Source: Corydoras sp. C115 (taxonomy: Eukaryota; Chordata; Actinopteri; Siluriformes; Callichthyidae). From it: a stretch of 64,000 bases of DNA. The DNA lies in assembly GCA_019802505.1 (NCBI GenBank), contig JAFMOC010000032.1:1021001-1085000 (forward strand), written 5' to 3'. The notes under the pieces were generated by a model. That model was not told where the DNA came from, did not search any database, and saw only the letters and a program-made list of their open reading frames with translations. Made by a program: the position numbers and the translations under genes. Below are positions 11,684 to 22,680 of the stretch, piece after piece; positions within the stretch are counted from its first letter, which is position 1, and each line of letters opens with the position of its first letter.

Positions 11684-12510
11684 GGTAACACTTTATATGG
11701 ATCCAGTCTTCATAATGCATTATAAACATGTCCATAAAGCTTTATAGAGTATTCATAATGCTCAATAACCTTTATTAATGTAAATAAATGTTCATAACCA
11801 CACTCTTAACGTGTTATAAGAATATGTCATAAGGCTTTATAACACAATCTGACATAATGCTTTTTAAAATGTTTATTTGATAACACTTCGGTATTCATAA
11901 TACATTATAAGTGCATTTATAAAGCTTTAGAGCAGTAGTCATGATACTTTATAACATTTATTCCTTTGTTAACGTACATAAATGTTCATAATTTTAGTCA
12001 TAAATTATTATAACAATTTGACATAAGGCTTTATAACCCAAAGTGACATAATGCATTACAATATGACTCATTATGTCACTATGTCACTTTGTGTTATAAA
12101 TTGTGTTAAAAACACTTTAGGAGTGGTTATCTATGGACATTAACAAAGTATTATAAAGCATTATGAATATTTTATAAAGCTTTATAAATGTGTTAATAAA
12201 GCATTATGAAGATTGGATTTAGGTAAAATGTTAATGTTTATTTTAACTATATTAATGCTTATAAGGCAATAAAAATGACTTTGGTGCTAAAAACTGGTAA
12301 TGAAAGCTTACAAGCTTTCATTGATAAATGAATGTTTATATTATAATGCATTATAACAATTTGTTATAAAGCCTTATGTCATATTGTTATGACACGTTAT
12401 GACTGTATTTATGGACTGTATTCTTTGGACATTAACAGAGGCTTATGACAAATGTTATAAAGCATTGTGAATACTTTATTATGCAGTATGAATACTGGAA
12501 TAGTGTTATA
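11684..12510. mobile_element. Foldback element of 'cataatgcattataa' arms, near-complete
   Basis: Starts ggtaacactttatatggatc and ends aatactggaatagtgttata, its inverted counterpart. Between them the words 'cataatgcattataa', 'tttataacacaa', 'ttgacataaggc' and 'cattaacaaag' recur in both orientations. This makes nested hairpins. No protein is encoded. Class unresolved; probably a non-autonomous DNA transposon. Confidence 0.75.
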
Positions 12511-13302
12511 AGTATAGTATAGAATATAAGTATAGAAATGTAGAACTAAAAAGCTAAAATACTCCTAATAGTTAAAACCTTTAGAATCTCAGATGTTAAT
12601 TACTGTGTAATTATCTTTCCTATACCAATGTGTTCATGGAACCTATATTAAAGCTCCCGTTCTCTTTAAGTGTTGTGCAGGGTCACATCTTTCGAGACAT
12701 CACGCAGCTTTGGCTTGTGGTATCAGCAGGACCCGTTTTCCCCCCGCAGACAGTGCAGGTTGTTAACAAGTTTAATTCCCCACTTTGCATAAAGCTGGCC
12801 GGTGACCCAGCCTGGCCCGCAAGTTCCGCATCTAATCACAATGCACATAATTTCCTGATGCGTGCCAGAGTCTCGCACAGATGAATACATTTGGAAGGTT
12901 CTGAAAAGGCCACAGTGCTCAAATGAAAGAGATTCTCTGCTATCTTTGCCAAAACATGCCACTAGAATAATATAAAAGAAAAATCGGCTTCTACTATCAC
13001 CGCTTTCTTGGCAGTCTGTCTGTTAATTAGCCCGTGGTTATACTGCTGGTATTTTTTTTAAGAACTGTGTGTGTCTGTGTGGCTCTGTGTGACGCTGTGT
13101 GTCCTTAGGATTTGTTAATGACTCATGAAATGGAGCCCGTGTGCCCATGTAAGAATTAGCCTGGCTCGTATGTACTAGTGCAAATCATTCTTACCAAAGG
13201 CATTCCCTGACATAAATGCATGTACGAACTGCGCTGAACAACGTCCTGTGCGCTAATGTGAATATCTCTTGTGTACATACTGCATAGAGCTGCATTCAAT
13301 TA
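12511..13302. other. Intron, no recognised repeat
   Basis: Unique sequence. A short TG-rich stretch (gtgtgtctgtgtggctctgtg) lies near 13070. No exon-like block. Confidence 0.5.
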
Positions 13303-13442
13303 TCATATAGATGGACTTTGTAGTTTTACAATTACAGACTGTAGTCCATCTGTTTTTTTTTTATTTTGTTAGTCCATTGTTGGTTCTCTGTTCTCTATTG
13401 GACAGGACCATCACAGAACAGGTATCATTTGGGTGGTGGATT
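13303..13442 (+). mobile_element. Left arm of the palindromic MITE
   Basis: 'atagatggactttgtagttt' to 'ggtatcatttgggtggtgga', then similarity stops. Corresponds to 9400-9530 of the near-complete copy. Confidence 0.75.
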
Positions 13443-13857
13443 TCACCATACGTCATAAACATTCACAACATGTGACAGACGAGAAGATGCCGTGTCTGAT
13501 TCCCGGTTGAGATGGACAAAAAGCTTTCTCTCAGTGCCCTCATATATTTAATCCAGGTTTTCCAGTATCCTCCCACATTCATCCATGCTGATGAGTATAT
13601 TGTTACTAAATTGCCCCACGACCATATCGTTTGTACCCATTTTTGTTAGAAAATGGCCAGTGATGTTGAATTCCTAAACAAACCAACCAGACCACACTCT
13701 GATATCCATTAGTCCATTAGTCTGTTATCCATTTGCTTCACAAAAATAATTACATAGAACATACCATTCATGATTTGAGTCAGTAAAATAAAATACACTC
13801 AGCCAGAATAGACAGATCTCCTTGGTTCCACACTAAATGTCCATTTTATGTAACACC
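13443..13857. other. Intron, no recognised repeat
   Basis: Unique AT-rich sequence. Confidence 0.5.
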
Positions 13858-14060
13858 TACCATATAGATGACAGACTGTAGTCCATCTGTTTCTCCACAT
13901 ACTTTGCCAGACTTCTATACTCTATTCTTTAATGATTAGAAACCAGATAGAACCACTTTAAAGCATGTAATATTTGGGTGATGGTGCATTCTCAGCACCG
14001 CATTGACCCTGAGGTGCTCATAGCAGTGCTACTGGAGTTATAAAGCCTTGTGTCCATTCA
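13858..14060 (+). mobile_element. Diverged left arm of a related palindromic MITE
   Basis: 'catatagatgacagactgta' and 'gtccatctgtttctccacat' followed by 'atttgggtgatggtgcattc', 'cattgaccctgaggtg' and 'cagtgctactggagtt'. It resembles a subfamily with a longer middle than the copy at 53363. Confidence 0.6.
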
Positions 14061-14448
14061 CTGTGCATGTTATTAGATACGTCAACATTATTGCTCCACT
14101 TTGACAGTAAGTCATTTATTGCAGCAGTTTGTGTTAGTCATCTTTTAATCAATATGCACAGGATGCTGCCTACAGGATGCTGGTAGCTGGAAATATTTTA
14201 AGTCTTTAACTACAAAGCTCACTTATATTATAAGAGGGGCATCTAAATTGGAAAAGAAGTGTAGAAACAAGATAGTAGACCTAATAAAGTGTGGGGTGGG
14301 TGTATTAAATCTCAATAAATCATTTCTGACATCTTGAAGATTGTGGTGGAAATTGACAGCAACGTGAAATGTTCCGTAGGAACCTTTTTTTTTTTTAATT
14401 ACATCCATTTACATAATTCTCTTGTATATTAATATACCCACATTGGAA

Positions 14449-14530
14449 ACTTCAGTGGACCTGGGATTTGAAACCCCAACCTTCAGATTGATAACCCAAC
14501 ACCCCAACCACTGAGCTACCTTGCCCGTAT
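14449..14530 (-). mobile_element. tRNA-like head of a second SINE family
   Basis: On the minus strand 'gtagctcagtggttggggtg' and a B-box-like 'ggtttcaaatccc' follow in the order of a tRNA-derived head. The same head occurs at 40995-41070 and 62832-62890 on the plus strand. Confidence 0.6.
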
Positions 14531-14571
14531 GCTCTTGTGGGTTGGACATTGAAGCTTTATGATGTGGGGAT

Positions 14572-14755
14572 GGGCAGCACAGAGGTGTAGTGGTTAGCAT
14601 GTCTTTCATTGCTGAGGATCCAGGTATGAATTCCAATCTGGGTGAGGTTTCCATGTTCCAATGGGTCCAATTCAAGATGAAGTGACTGCTCTAAATTGCC
14701 TCAATATGTATGTCTGTGTAAGTGAGTGGATGCACAGTGATGGATGAGCCATCAC
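14572..14755 (+). mobile_element. Old, internally deleted SINE copy
   Basis: 'ggcagcacagaggtgtagtg' head, then 'gtttccatgttcc', then directly 'caattcaagatgaagtgact' and 'ctctaaattgcctcaatatg'. The core between these is missing. Confidence 0.7.
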
Positions 14756-16033
14756 TAAATCTGTACCTTGTATAAATGTTTGGTTTGAGTTCAATAATTT
14801 ACACCAATTTGGATGGGAGTAAAGTTGTTCTTAACGAATCATACAGTAATTCACGTTAAAAGCAGTTTAAGGAAATTATAGAATGTGCACCATTTGTTTT
14901 TCGTTGTGGTCATGGTGGTAGTGGTGGAGGAAGGCAGGCAGAGCATATCCAGCATAGTCTTTTCTGCTATACAGAGTCTCGCGCGGCCGAAAATGATGTG
15001 AAATATATTTCACTTAGACTAATGTAGGAGGAAACATAGAGAGAAAGCCATGTTCATGTTGTGCTGCAGGGTGGATGAATCTTCTCACTGCTAACTCTAT
15101 TAACACGCCTCATCGTTAACCAAGCGCCGCGAGAGGCTGACTCATCAGGTACATGGGATTGCGGCATATCCACTCATCTGCTCGACTCGTTAATTCAACC
15201 AACCCCACTGTCCTGAACGCTGGGGAATCGCTCTTTCTTCTAGCTTGCCTTTCAGGCTTCACTCTCCCGCTTCTCTCTCTCTCTTCACTCTCTCATTCCT
15301 CTGTTCTGTCTCGCTTCAGGTGTTGACCTAGTCCTATTCCCATGCTGCATTCTCCAGGGTAGATGCAAGGCTAATGTTTGCTATATTCAGCGTATCTATG
15401 ACTTCAACCCATCTCAGGCTGCAACCAGGGCACATGAACCTGCAACGTATGCATGTGTGTGTGTGTGTGTGTTTGTCCCCCCTCACCAGCTGCCACCCCC
15501 ATTTCCAGCACTCCTGAGACTACTCATGGCTGCCTTTGATCTAAGCTAGCCTATATCTGTGTTACTAGGTATGCATGGTTGTGCGTAAACACTCGAAAGG
15601 TAAGTAACTGACATGCGAAGTGAGCACAGGTGCTTTCGAACAGAATTTTTAGAGTTTGCGTTTGTAGAACGAGTTTTAATGAGCTTCCTTATACGAAACA
15701 GAGAACAATTGCATAAACAAAATATTGACAAACTCGAACTTAGAATGGAGCCTGCAAGCCAGACCCTCTCATCATCAATATTAAGGTATGATGAGCTAAT
15801 AGTTGCACCACCACCCTTGCAGGTAGTGTGCTTTCAGAATGCTCGTTAATATAATAATGTGCTCTGGTCTGCATACTTAAATTTGTGTGTGTGTGTGTGT
15901 GTGTGTTGTCAGTGAGTGGGCGTTTTGGGGAGGAAAATTAGTAAGCAGGTCAGAGATGCGTATAACGACCACTGTTTCATGATCACAAGAAAGAATCTTG
16001 GATAAATTGAAAGGAAAAAATTTTGGTGGAGGG
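14756..16033. other. Intron with (GT)n at 15454-15472 and 15884-15906
   Basis: Unique sequence. 15230-15320 is pyrimidine-rich (ctctctctc). Two short GT tracts. No coding block could be tied to the neurexin. Confidence 0.5.
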
Positions 16034-16111
16034 GAGAAAGACAAAAAGAGAGTGTCAAAGCGAGAGTGCGAGCAAGAGAGAGAGAGAGAAAGAGAGGGGG
16101 GGGGGGTACAA
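16034..16111. repeat. Polypurine tract (GA-rich ending in a G run)
   Basis: About 78 bases, almost all purine on the plus strand, ending in nine or so G. Such mirror-like tracts can form triplex DNA (family-level knowledge). Confidence 0.85.
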
Positions 16112-16360
16112 GTATAAAGCACTGACTCTGGGCCTACAGGACAATATCTGGATCTGCCCCTTTTACCTTCAATCTATATTTCCAAAATACACTCCAACCT
16201 GTTCATTTCGTTCTAGTGAGGAATGTCACCTGGTGGTTCCACTCTCATTCCGTATCGTTCACCACTGCAAAATGGTAGAACGATCTTCCCAACTCCGTCT
16301 GTAAGGCTCACTTAGCATTTTCAAGAAACAACTAAAAACATATCTCTTCCACAAACACAT
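16112..16360 (+). repeat. Unnamed dispersed repeat, copy 1
   Basis: 'aggacaatatctggatctgc' and 'ccttcaatctatatttccaaa' recur at 58508-58560 as 'aggacaatctctggatctgt' and 'ccttcacaatctattttccgaa'. This copy continues with 'ttcaagaaacaactaaaaac' and 'atatctcttccacaaacaca'. Confidence 0.6.
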
Positions 16361-16387
16361 GATTAATAAAAAATAATAATAAAAAAA

Positions 16388-16686
16388 GGGAGGCACGGTG
16401 GCTTAGTGGTTAGCACGTTCACCTCTCAGCACTAGGGATTCCCGGTTTCCATGTTCTCCCCGTGTCTGCGTGGGTTTCCTCCAGGTTCTCCGGTTTCCTC
16501 CCACAGTCCAAAAACATGGATCAAGTCAATTGAATTCTCAAAAATTGCCCCATATAGAGTGTGTTTGTCTGAGTGAGTGTGTGCCCAGCGATGGATTGGC
16601 GCCCTGTCCTGGGTCTATCTGGATGGGCATGGGGAACCCCACCGCGACCCTAATAGAGGATAAAAAGCGGGAGATAATGAATGAAT
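16388..16686 (+). mobile_element. SINE copy lacking an internal segment, poly(A)-rich target
   Basis: Head 'gaggcacggtggcttagtgg' to tail 'gagataatgaatgaat'. The B-box region is shortened, and the segment carrying 'gcgcccgagacgttctcccc' is missing between 'cctgggtctatct' and 'ggatgggcatgg'. Flanked by aataaaaaaa on both sides (16378-16387 and about 16684-16693), a probable target site duplication. Confidence 0.85.
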
Positions 16687-16696
16687 AAAAAAAAGG

Positions 16697-16800
16697 CCTG
16701 CGCCCGAAACGTTCTCCCCTGGATGGGCATGTGGAACGCCCCCCCCCCCCCCCCCGCAACCCTAATATAGTATAAAGCGGAAGATAATGGATGGATGGAT
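16697..16800 (+). mobile_element. 3' fragment of a second SINE copy
   Basis: Begins 'cctgcgcccgaaacgttctc' and ends 'ataatggatggatggat'. Contains a C run at 16739-16755. It carries exactly the segment missing from the copy just before it, followed by its own tail. Confidence 0.8.
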
Positions 16801-16889
16801 AAAAAAAGGCAGGATTGGATAATGATCAGGTTTGATAATTCAAATGTTGCTGTTTTTTCCTGATTTACTGACTTTTGTGTTGTTCTATT

Positions 16890-16945
16890 TGTAGGTCACT
16901 TTGGATAAAAGCATCTGCTAAATGACTAAATGTACGTGTAATGTA
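16890..16945 (+). repeat. SINE/L2-type 3' tail
   Basis: 'gtaggtcactttggataaaa' then 'gcatctgctaaatgactaaa', the hallmark 3' end shared by many fish SINEs and their L2-type partners. The upstream body is not recognisable. Confidence 0.65.
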
Positions 16946-17726
16946 GAAGGTAAGTAAGAAAGTGATCAGTTAAAAGAAAAAGAGTTAAAAAGGAGGAATA
17001 AATACTTAAAAGACAACAAGGCAGGAAAGACAAAGAGAGAAAAAAGTGAGAGACATAGAATGAGAGCAGGTGGGTGAGGTACATAAAGACAAATAGAAAT
17101 GAGAGGCTGAGAGAGAGACAGACAGACAGAGGGTGATAGTCAGACAGAAAACAAGCGAGCAGAAAGACAGACAGCACAGCCAGTGTCATCTTGCCAGATA
17201 TCCATCAATTCGTCCTTCTCAATCCATTATTCCACATCTATGTCTGAGTGCCACATGCTCATGCATCTATTACTGACTTTCTGCCTTATTTTCGCAGACT
17301 GTCTGCTGTATGTTTGTATGTCGGGTCGCAAACCAGCCCCATTACTTAAAATGTGGAGCAGCTCCTACCTGTTCATCTGAACACTGCTCAACATTTTCAT
17401 TTTATTCATGTAAAATAACCCAATAATGTTTAATGAACGTTTTCAGGCACCGTCTGCTAAGACTGTAACTCGCTTTTCACTGAGACAATCCGCCGTCAAT
17501 CGATTCAAAGCTGATCTCTATGCGCCGCAGCTGCTTTACTATATAATAAAACCCCCATTGACCACATTCACAGCTAGAATGAGGGATTTCCAATCAGAGC
17601 GACTTTCAAAGAGCATGAAGCCATGGATCTACGTTCGTTTTCAGAGCGGCCATGCAGGCAGGTGTCAGTCAGTGTGCATGTTGTAGCATTTTGCCAGTGT
17701 TTGTGTTGTGTTCAGGGTTGACTCAC
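16946..17726. other. Intron immediately 3' of the LNS6 exon
   Basis: 16950-17175 is purine-rich on the plus strand (pyrimidine-rich in gene sense). The remainder is unique. The donor gtgagt lies at 17726-17721 in gene sense. Confidence 0.6.
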
Positions 17727-17908
17727 GATGTGTAGTTTCAGATAGTCTCCCAGTCCAGAGGAGCTGTCCACTCTGATCAGCAGGGCATCTTTGAGCTGAG
17801 TGCTGAAACCCAATGCCAGTCTGTCCGCTCTGGTGCTCGGCCTGTCGTTGGGCGGCCACGTGTAAGTGATGCGACCTCCATCGCGACCGAATATGTACGT
17901 CGTCCCCG
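17727..17908 (-). CDS. nrxn1: Neurexin exon opening the last LNS (laminin G, LNS6) domain, shared by alpha and beta
   Basis: This 182-nt exon has two bases that complete the split codon plus 60 codons, from GTTYIFGRDGG to GLGDYLKLHI. The acceptor is tctccacacag|CGGGG and the donor CACATC|gtgagt, so the exit phase is 0. The LNS6 domain is the neuroligin-, LRRTM- and cerebellin-binding domain of both neurexin forms. Counting back with rat beta-neurexin-1 numbering as I remember it (offset 83), exon residues N20, S24, L52 and D54 correspond to N103, S107, L135 and D137. These are reported neuroligin contacts, with D137 a calcium ligand, and all are retained. The motif WPPNDRPSTRADRLA is typical of the family. 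The next exon (QGKIGV... in other vertebrates), which carries the calcium-site partner and splice site 4, was searched for by eye between 1 and 17726 and not found, so the next intron probably exceeds 17.7 kb. Confidence 0.97.
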
Positions 17909-18179
17909 CTGTGTGGAGAGAAAAGAAAGGACATGTTAAAGGATGATAATCAGATAATCATGTTCAGAGTTTCTTCCCACTATGGGCTATGGATTAACAA
18001 AGTACCGATAACCAGTTAATATTCTATGACACTACTGCACATAAAAAAGACATTTATACCAGAAAAGCAGGCAGTGAGCTTTAACCCATTGAACCAATGC
18101 TGGTAATTGGCAGGAGATTTCATACAGTTGTATGATCTAAACTGATAAAGTGATCTATTTTGTCTACTGTGCTTACATA
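17909..18179. other. Intron end next to the LNS6 acceptor
   Basis: In gene sense, a pyrimidine-rich run (tttcttttctctccacacag) precedes the acceptor AG at 17910-17909. Otherwise unique sequence. Confidence 0.7.
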
Positions 18180-18430
18180 CAAAGGAATCGGTTCAATGTA
18201 TTTAACCCAGTGAAATAAACACACTGAGTGAAGTAAGCACACGTGCCCAAAGCGGTGGGCAGCTCTATACACAGCACCCAGGGAGCAATTGGGGTTAGGT
18301 GTTTTGCCCAAGGGCACTTCAGCCATAGTACTTGCTGGTACCCGGAATCAAACCGGGGATTTTCAGGTTTGCGGGGCTGGTTCCTTAACCGTAAGCCCAC
18401 ATGCACTGAACCACATGCAACAACATCGTT
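18180..18430 (+). repeat. Dispersed fish repeat with 'gggcagctc...aagggcacttcag', copy 1
   Basis: Blocks 'gcggtgggcagctctataca', 'gcaattggggttaggtg', 'cccaagggcacttcagcc' and 'aatcaaaccgggga' recur in the same order at 42062-42275. The type is common in fish genomes; I do not recall its class with certainty. Confidence 0.7.
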
Positions 18431-19239
18431 TTCCACCATAACCAGCTGCCCTATTGCAAACATGTAATCATTCTTTTTTTAAATTTACCAGTTACTAGTT
18501 TTCTTAACGAAGGCAATCACATAATAAAGTAGCAGGTCACCCTGGCAGTCTGAAGAACTCTGATTAGCTCCACCAAAGACAGTAAGTGGAGCTAAACCTG
18601 TCTGGTGCTCACACTGTTTCAAACAGGGCAAAAACCACAAGTAATTTTCAGGTCTGATGACCGTGCTAGAGGAGGACTGCAGTGCTCGGCTCCATGCTGC
18701 AGCAACAACAAAATCAGCAGAGACCTCGACGTCGGAGAAAAGAGACAAAAACCAAGGATCCTAATTGTCTTATTGCTACTTGCATTCACTGAGTCCTCCA
18801 AAGCAACACTGGAGTATGTATTTGGGGAATTTGATTAAATGTGAAAATAATGCAGATATGCATGGAGAAATATTGTGCTGCTGTTGTTTTTCAGCTTGTT
18901 TCTCTGGTCAGGCTCCACTGCCAAGGGAAAAGAACGAAATTAAAAAAAATGGAGGAATATGAAAAAATCCATAAATCATGTGTCAGAAACAAAGACGGGT
19001 CCTAACAAGCCCCATTCCAAATATTAAAGTGATATGTCAAATAAAAATGCAGTAATAATCTCTTTTTCCAAATACATTGTACTTTTATAGACTTGTTCAA
19101 GTGTTCTATGCAAAACAGAAAACACATAACACAGAACCACGACCTCAGCAAACTATCCTAAAAAAAAACTAAGAAAACTGCAAAAAAAAAAAAAAAAGAT
19201 TTTTTTTATTTATTTACTATTTAAAGTGACCACAACAAA
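18431..19239. other. Intron, no recognised repeat
   Basis: Unique sequence with several A runs (19158-19198). Open frames are short. Confidence 0.5.
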
Positions 19240-19440
19240 GGATATCTCTATGAACCCGATATTATAATGTAATATAAGTCAATTGACCTAACTTTATGAA
19301 GTAAAGAGGTCATACACCTTTGTTAATGCACATGGACATTTATAATCATGGTCATAAAGGGTTATAACAAATGACATAAGGCTTCATAACAGAGTGACAT
19401 AATCCATTATAATATTAACTTCGAGAAACTTTGGATTTTA
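19240..19440. mobile_element. Diverged foldback fragment
   Basis: 'tttgttaatgcacatggaca', 'ataatcatggtcataaaggg', 'acataaggcttcataacaga', 'tgacataatccattataata' in the order seen in the copy at 11684-12510. Confidence 0.65.
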
Positions 19441-19529
19441 CTTAATAAAATATGATTACATTTTACTGAAAGTCTGTAAACTCAAAAAAATTATAATCTT
19501 TTATAAATGGAATAAATTATGTGCCCCCA

Positions 19530-19842
19530 ACAGAGGAGGTATTAGGGTGGTGGATAATACTATAGTATTTCAAATGGTGGTGGTGTGTGTTGGCACAAGT
19601 GGATCAGACAAAGAAGTGCTGCTGGACATAGAACCGTACTTCAATCAAAGCGTACAGTACAGGTGTCTGATCCACTCGTACCATCACCCACCACCCTAAT
19701 AATACCTGCTCTGTGGGGGTCCTGGTCATCAGAGAACAGAGTAAAGGGGATTAACAAAGTACATAGAGAAGCAGATGGACTACAAAATGGAATTGCAGCA
19801 CTACAAAGTCCATCTATATGCACTGTATCTAATAAAATACAC
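19530..19842. mobile_element. Palindromic MITE copy, middle and right arm
   Basis: 'gaggtattagggtggtggat' and 'ggtggtggtgtgtgttggca' followed by 'gatcagacaaagaagtgctg', then inverted 'ctgatccactcgtaccatca' and 'ataatacctgctctgtgggg', ending in 'gcagatggactaca' and 'ctacaaagtccatctatatg'. This is the longer subfamily with a 'gatccactcgtacc' centre. Confidence 0.75.
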
Positions 19843-20769
19843 TGTTGCTGATTTACATAAAGCATACAAAGTGGAGTGATCTTCCTTTTTACAAGTGGGT
19901 TATTATCATGCAACACAGCTACCAATTATGTTGGAAATAGCTAGCCAGCTTCACTTTGGCTTAACATGATGTGTCAGGTCAAACAGTCCATTATGGGATG
20001 ATATTAACTGGTTTTTCATTTGGTTTAAACCATTTTGACAATTAATTATATAAGCCGGACCACAAAAACCAAGAGAAAAATCGGATCGGAACCCTTGTGA
20101 AATACCCTACAGAATGACTACCATGTTTTCTACACACGTGAGCTTTTGACAGGAAGAGGAAGCATGATAACATTATATCTATAGCTGGGCTGGGTGCTTT
20201 TTATTATGCACTTGCTAACAGGTCCCCGTTTCTGACAGGAGACAGTGGTACACAGGTTAACTTCCCCGGTCGGATGCTAAACCAATACATGGGTCTATGA
20301 ATTTTGAGTGGTTCTGTGTACCACAAAGTACGCTGGCTAATACAAACCAGGCTGGAGATGTTTAAATATTCATCGTCCGTTTCGGCTAGAACAATAGACC
20401 ATACATCACTCTGACTGTAATCCGCACATTTTCCTGTAATCTTTCATGAGGTGAGAACAATATCAATAACCTGTTTTGCATTTATTTATATATTTGCTTC
20501 TCAGTCCTCTGCAGTCTGGTGGATTCATTTTTAGAGGAAAGACAAATGCTCTTCTGTCTTCTGGTTTCGGACTGCTCTCCATCACACACCCACCCAGCGC
20601 CCAGGAGGCGGCGGGAAGTGCACAAGTTTAATTAATTTGTGAAAGTGAATTTATTGAGTTAGGAACATTGTTCATACTGAATACATATAGAACAAAGTGC
20701 ACTTTGTAAAATTTTTAATTGTTTCTAGACATGTTTCTTGACCCATAAAGTACATCAGGGCAAAGCAAA
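19843..20769. other. Intron, no recognised repeat
   Basis: Unique sequence. A 'cacccacccagcgcccaggaggcggcggg' CpG-containing stretch at about 20587-20615 is short and isolated. Confidence 0.5.
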
Positions 20770-20895
20770 GTATTTAAATAAGTTTGTATTATAATGCATT
20801 ATGTCACTTTGTGTTATAAAGCCAATGTCAAATCGTTATAACAACTTATGTCAAATGACATATGAATACTGGATTGAATGAAAGTGTTACCAAAA
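20770..20895. mobile_element. Foldback fragment
   Basis: 'ttataatgcattatgtcact', 'ttgtgttataaagccaatgt', ending 'gaatactggattgaatgaaa' then 'gtgttacc', the expected terminal inverted repeat. Confidence 0.65.
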
Positions 20896-20927
20896 TTATG
20901 TAAAAAAGTATGCAATATGGGGGGGGG

Positions 20928-21140
20928 GCACACAATAGCATTAGCACTAGGGATCCTGGTTTGAATCCCAAACTGGGTGGTGTTGTCATGTTCTCCTTGT
21001 GTCTGCGCGTGTTTTTTCTAGGTTCTCCAGTTTTCTCCTACAATCCAAAAACATCGGTTTATGATGAATTGTCTGCTTTTAATTACTCCTATCTTAATCG
21101 CCCCTACATAGAGTGCACGCGAGTGAGTGCTTAGCGATGT
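20928..21140 (+). mobile_element. Old SINE copy
   Basis: 'cactagggatcctggtttga', 'tgttctccttgtgtctgcgc', 'ttctcctacaatccaaaaac', 'cccctacatagagtgcacgc', then lost. The 3' tail is absent. Confidence 0.7.
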
Positions 21141-21779
21141 TGAATATAAGATATACTGATCCCGAGTATAGAATGAAGTGGTCAATAAGATGAAATGACT
21201 GTGCGATGTGCTATTGCGTTTTAATGGGGGGATATTTTGTTATTTTTTCCATTTCCCTTTTTCCCTGGACGTACAGCTCTATGAATGCACCAGTCTATAT
21301 GTAGTAAAAACACATAAATGCACTCTTTTAATGTGCTTTCCTCTTCTTCTGTTTTTTTGTATAATCCCAAATGCAGCGTTTACTCTAATTAAGCCTTTTC
21401 ACACCACGTCAGTGGTTGGAAAGGCCCTCTAGTTAGAATTGGGCTCAGTTCTGACTCATTGAATCAGCCAAACACTGACAGCAGCCTTACTGGTGTCACC
21501 ATCCAACCCAAACAAAGTGCCGACTGCTCATTTACACAAGCCGACATCATAATTACAGAGGGAGCACCATGCTGTCGCCCGTATTTAAGTGCAAACATGC
21601 CTGCTGGCTTCAGTATAATATCGAACAAAACCTACCAAAAACTAATAAATCTAACAAACACAATGTATTTTATAATACACTGCTATAAGAAAGTACACAC
21701 AATGTGACCATTGAAGTCAGGTTTCAGGGTTTTTTTGGTCAGATAGTCTTGTGTATTTGAAATCCAATACCTAGCTATA
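21141..21779. other. Intron, no recognised repeat
   Basis: Unique AT-rich sequence without coding signal. Confidence 0.5.
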
Positions 21780-22090
21780 CATTTCTGACATCAGGTTTGA
21801 ACTTGGAAGCAAGGCTCTTGGTTTCTGTACCACCACGCCTGCGAAAAGAATGGACTATAAACACAATGTTGGGGGAGTTTGATGTGAAGAAATTTAACTG
21901 ATCTGCACAGAGCCCTGACATCAGCTCCACTGCAACACTCCATCTCAGACCCCCTTGTCTAACATCACCGTCTGATCTCACAAACACTCTTCTGGAGGAA
22001 TACGCAAAGGAATTTTACCAACGCAAACCAAACACCAAACGCAGACCAAAATATTCTAAAAAGCCTTTTTCAGAAAAGTTATAGCTGCAT
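21780..22090 (+). mobile_element. Degenerate Tc1-like transposon remnant (transposase C-terminal region)
   Basis: 'gatctgcacagagccctgac' followed by 'atcagctccactgcaacac', 'gtctgatctcacaaacac' and 'cttctggaggaata' match, in order, the part of a common fish Tc1-like element that encodes the 'WPAQSPDLNPIEHLW'-type motif of the transposase. Stops and indels break the frame, so nothing functional remains. Identification is from memory of the consensus. Confidence 0.6.
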
Positions 22091-22185
22091 GTTAAAAAGT
22101 AGAACGATATTAAATCTCAAGTGGGTTTGTAATGTGAATACTGTCAGTTCTATTAGCATTTATAATGTTGATCACACACATATTA

Positions 22186-22186
22186 C

Positions 22187-22245
<59 letters not shown>

Positions 22246-22246
22246 A
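22186..22246. repeat. Compound microsatellite forming an inverted repeat: (GT)n(TA)n(CA)n
   Basis: gtgtgtgtgtatat at the left and atatacacacaca at the right are complementary around 36 or so bases of pure TA, so the whole tract is a near-perfect palindrome. Confidence 0.9.
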
Positions 22247-22344
22247 AGCAAAGATAGAGTATCACCTTAAATCAAGCTGCGAGGTTCTTGGTTGTTGTAA
22301 AGGGCATATAAACCTCTGCAAGACCCCAAAGACACTTATGTAGT

Positions 22345-22680
22345 CATTATTTGGTTGGTGCATTATTCCTATCCCAGCAGTGTCACTGAGGTGTTTAATC
22401 GAAACTACAGCAGCACTGCTGCACTAAAACCCCCTCACCACATCAGTGTCACTGCAGAACTGACAATTAACAATCCACCACCCAAATGATACCTGTTCTG
22501 TGACGGTGCTGACCAATGGAGAACTGAGAACCAACAGGGGACTAACAAAAACAAAGAACACAGTCTGTAATTATAAAACCACAAAGTCCATCTATATGGT
22601 AAGTGAAGGAAACAAAGGAAAAAAAATGGAGCAAGAAGGGGGTGTGTCAAAACTTTTGACTGCCACTGTGCTGAGAGTAA
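22345..22680 (-). mobile_element. Palindromic MITE, one half plus right end
   Basis: 'ttggttggtgcattattcct' and 'ccagcagtgtcactgaggtg', then 'aaccccctcaccacatcagt', 'acctgttctgtgacggtgct', 'aaaccacaaagtccatctat' and 'gtcaaaacttttgactg'. These match the right two thirds of the copy at 53363-53853. Confidence 0.75.

Noticed and set aside
11187..11725. GC-richer block with frames of 82-142 codons
   Set aside because: Three overlapping frames in one strand, no domain, runs directly into a foldback repeat.
21780..22090. A functional Tc1 transposase
   Set aside because: The matching segment is full of indels and stops and lacks the upstream catalytic region.
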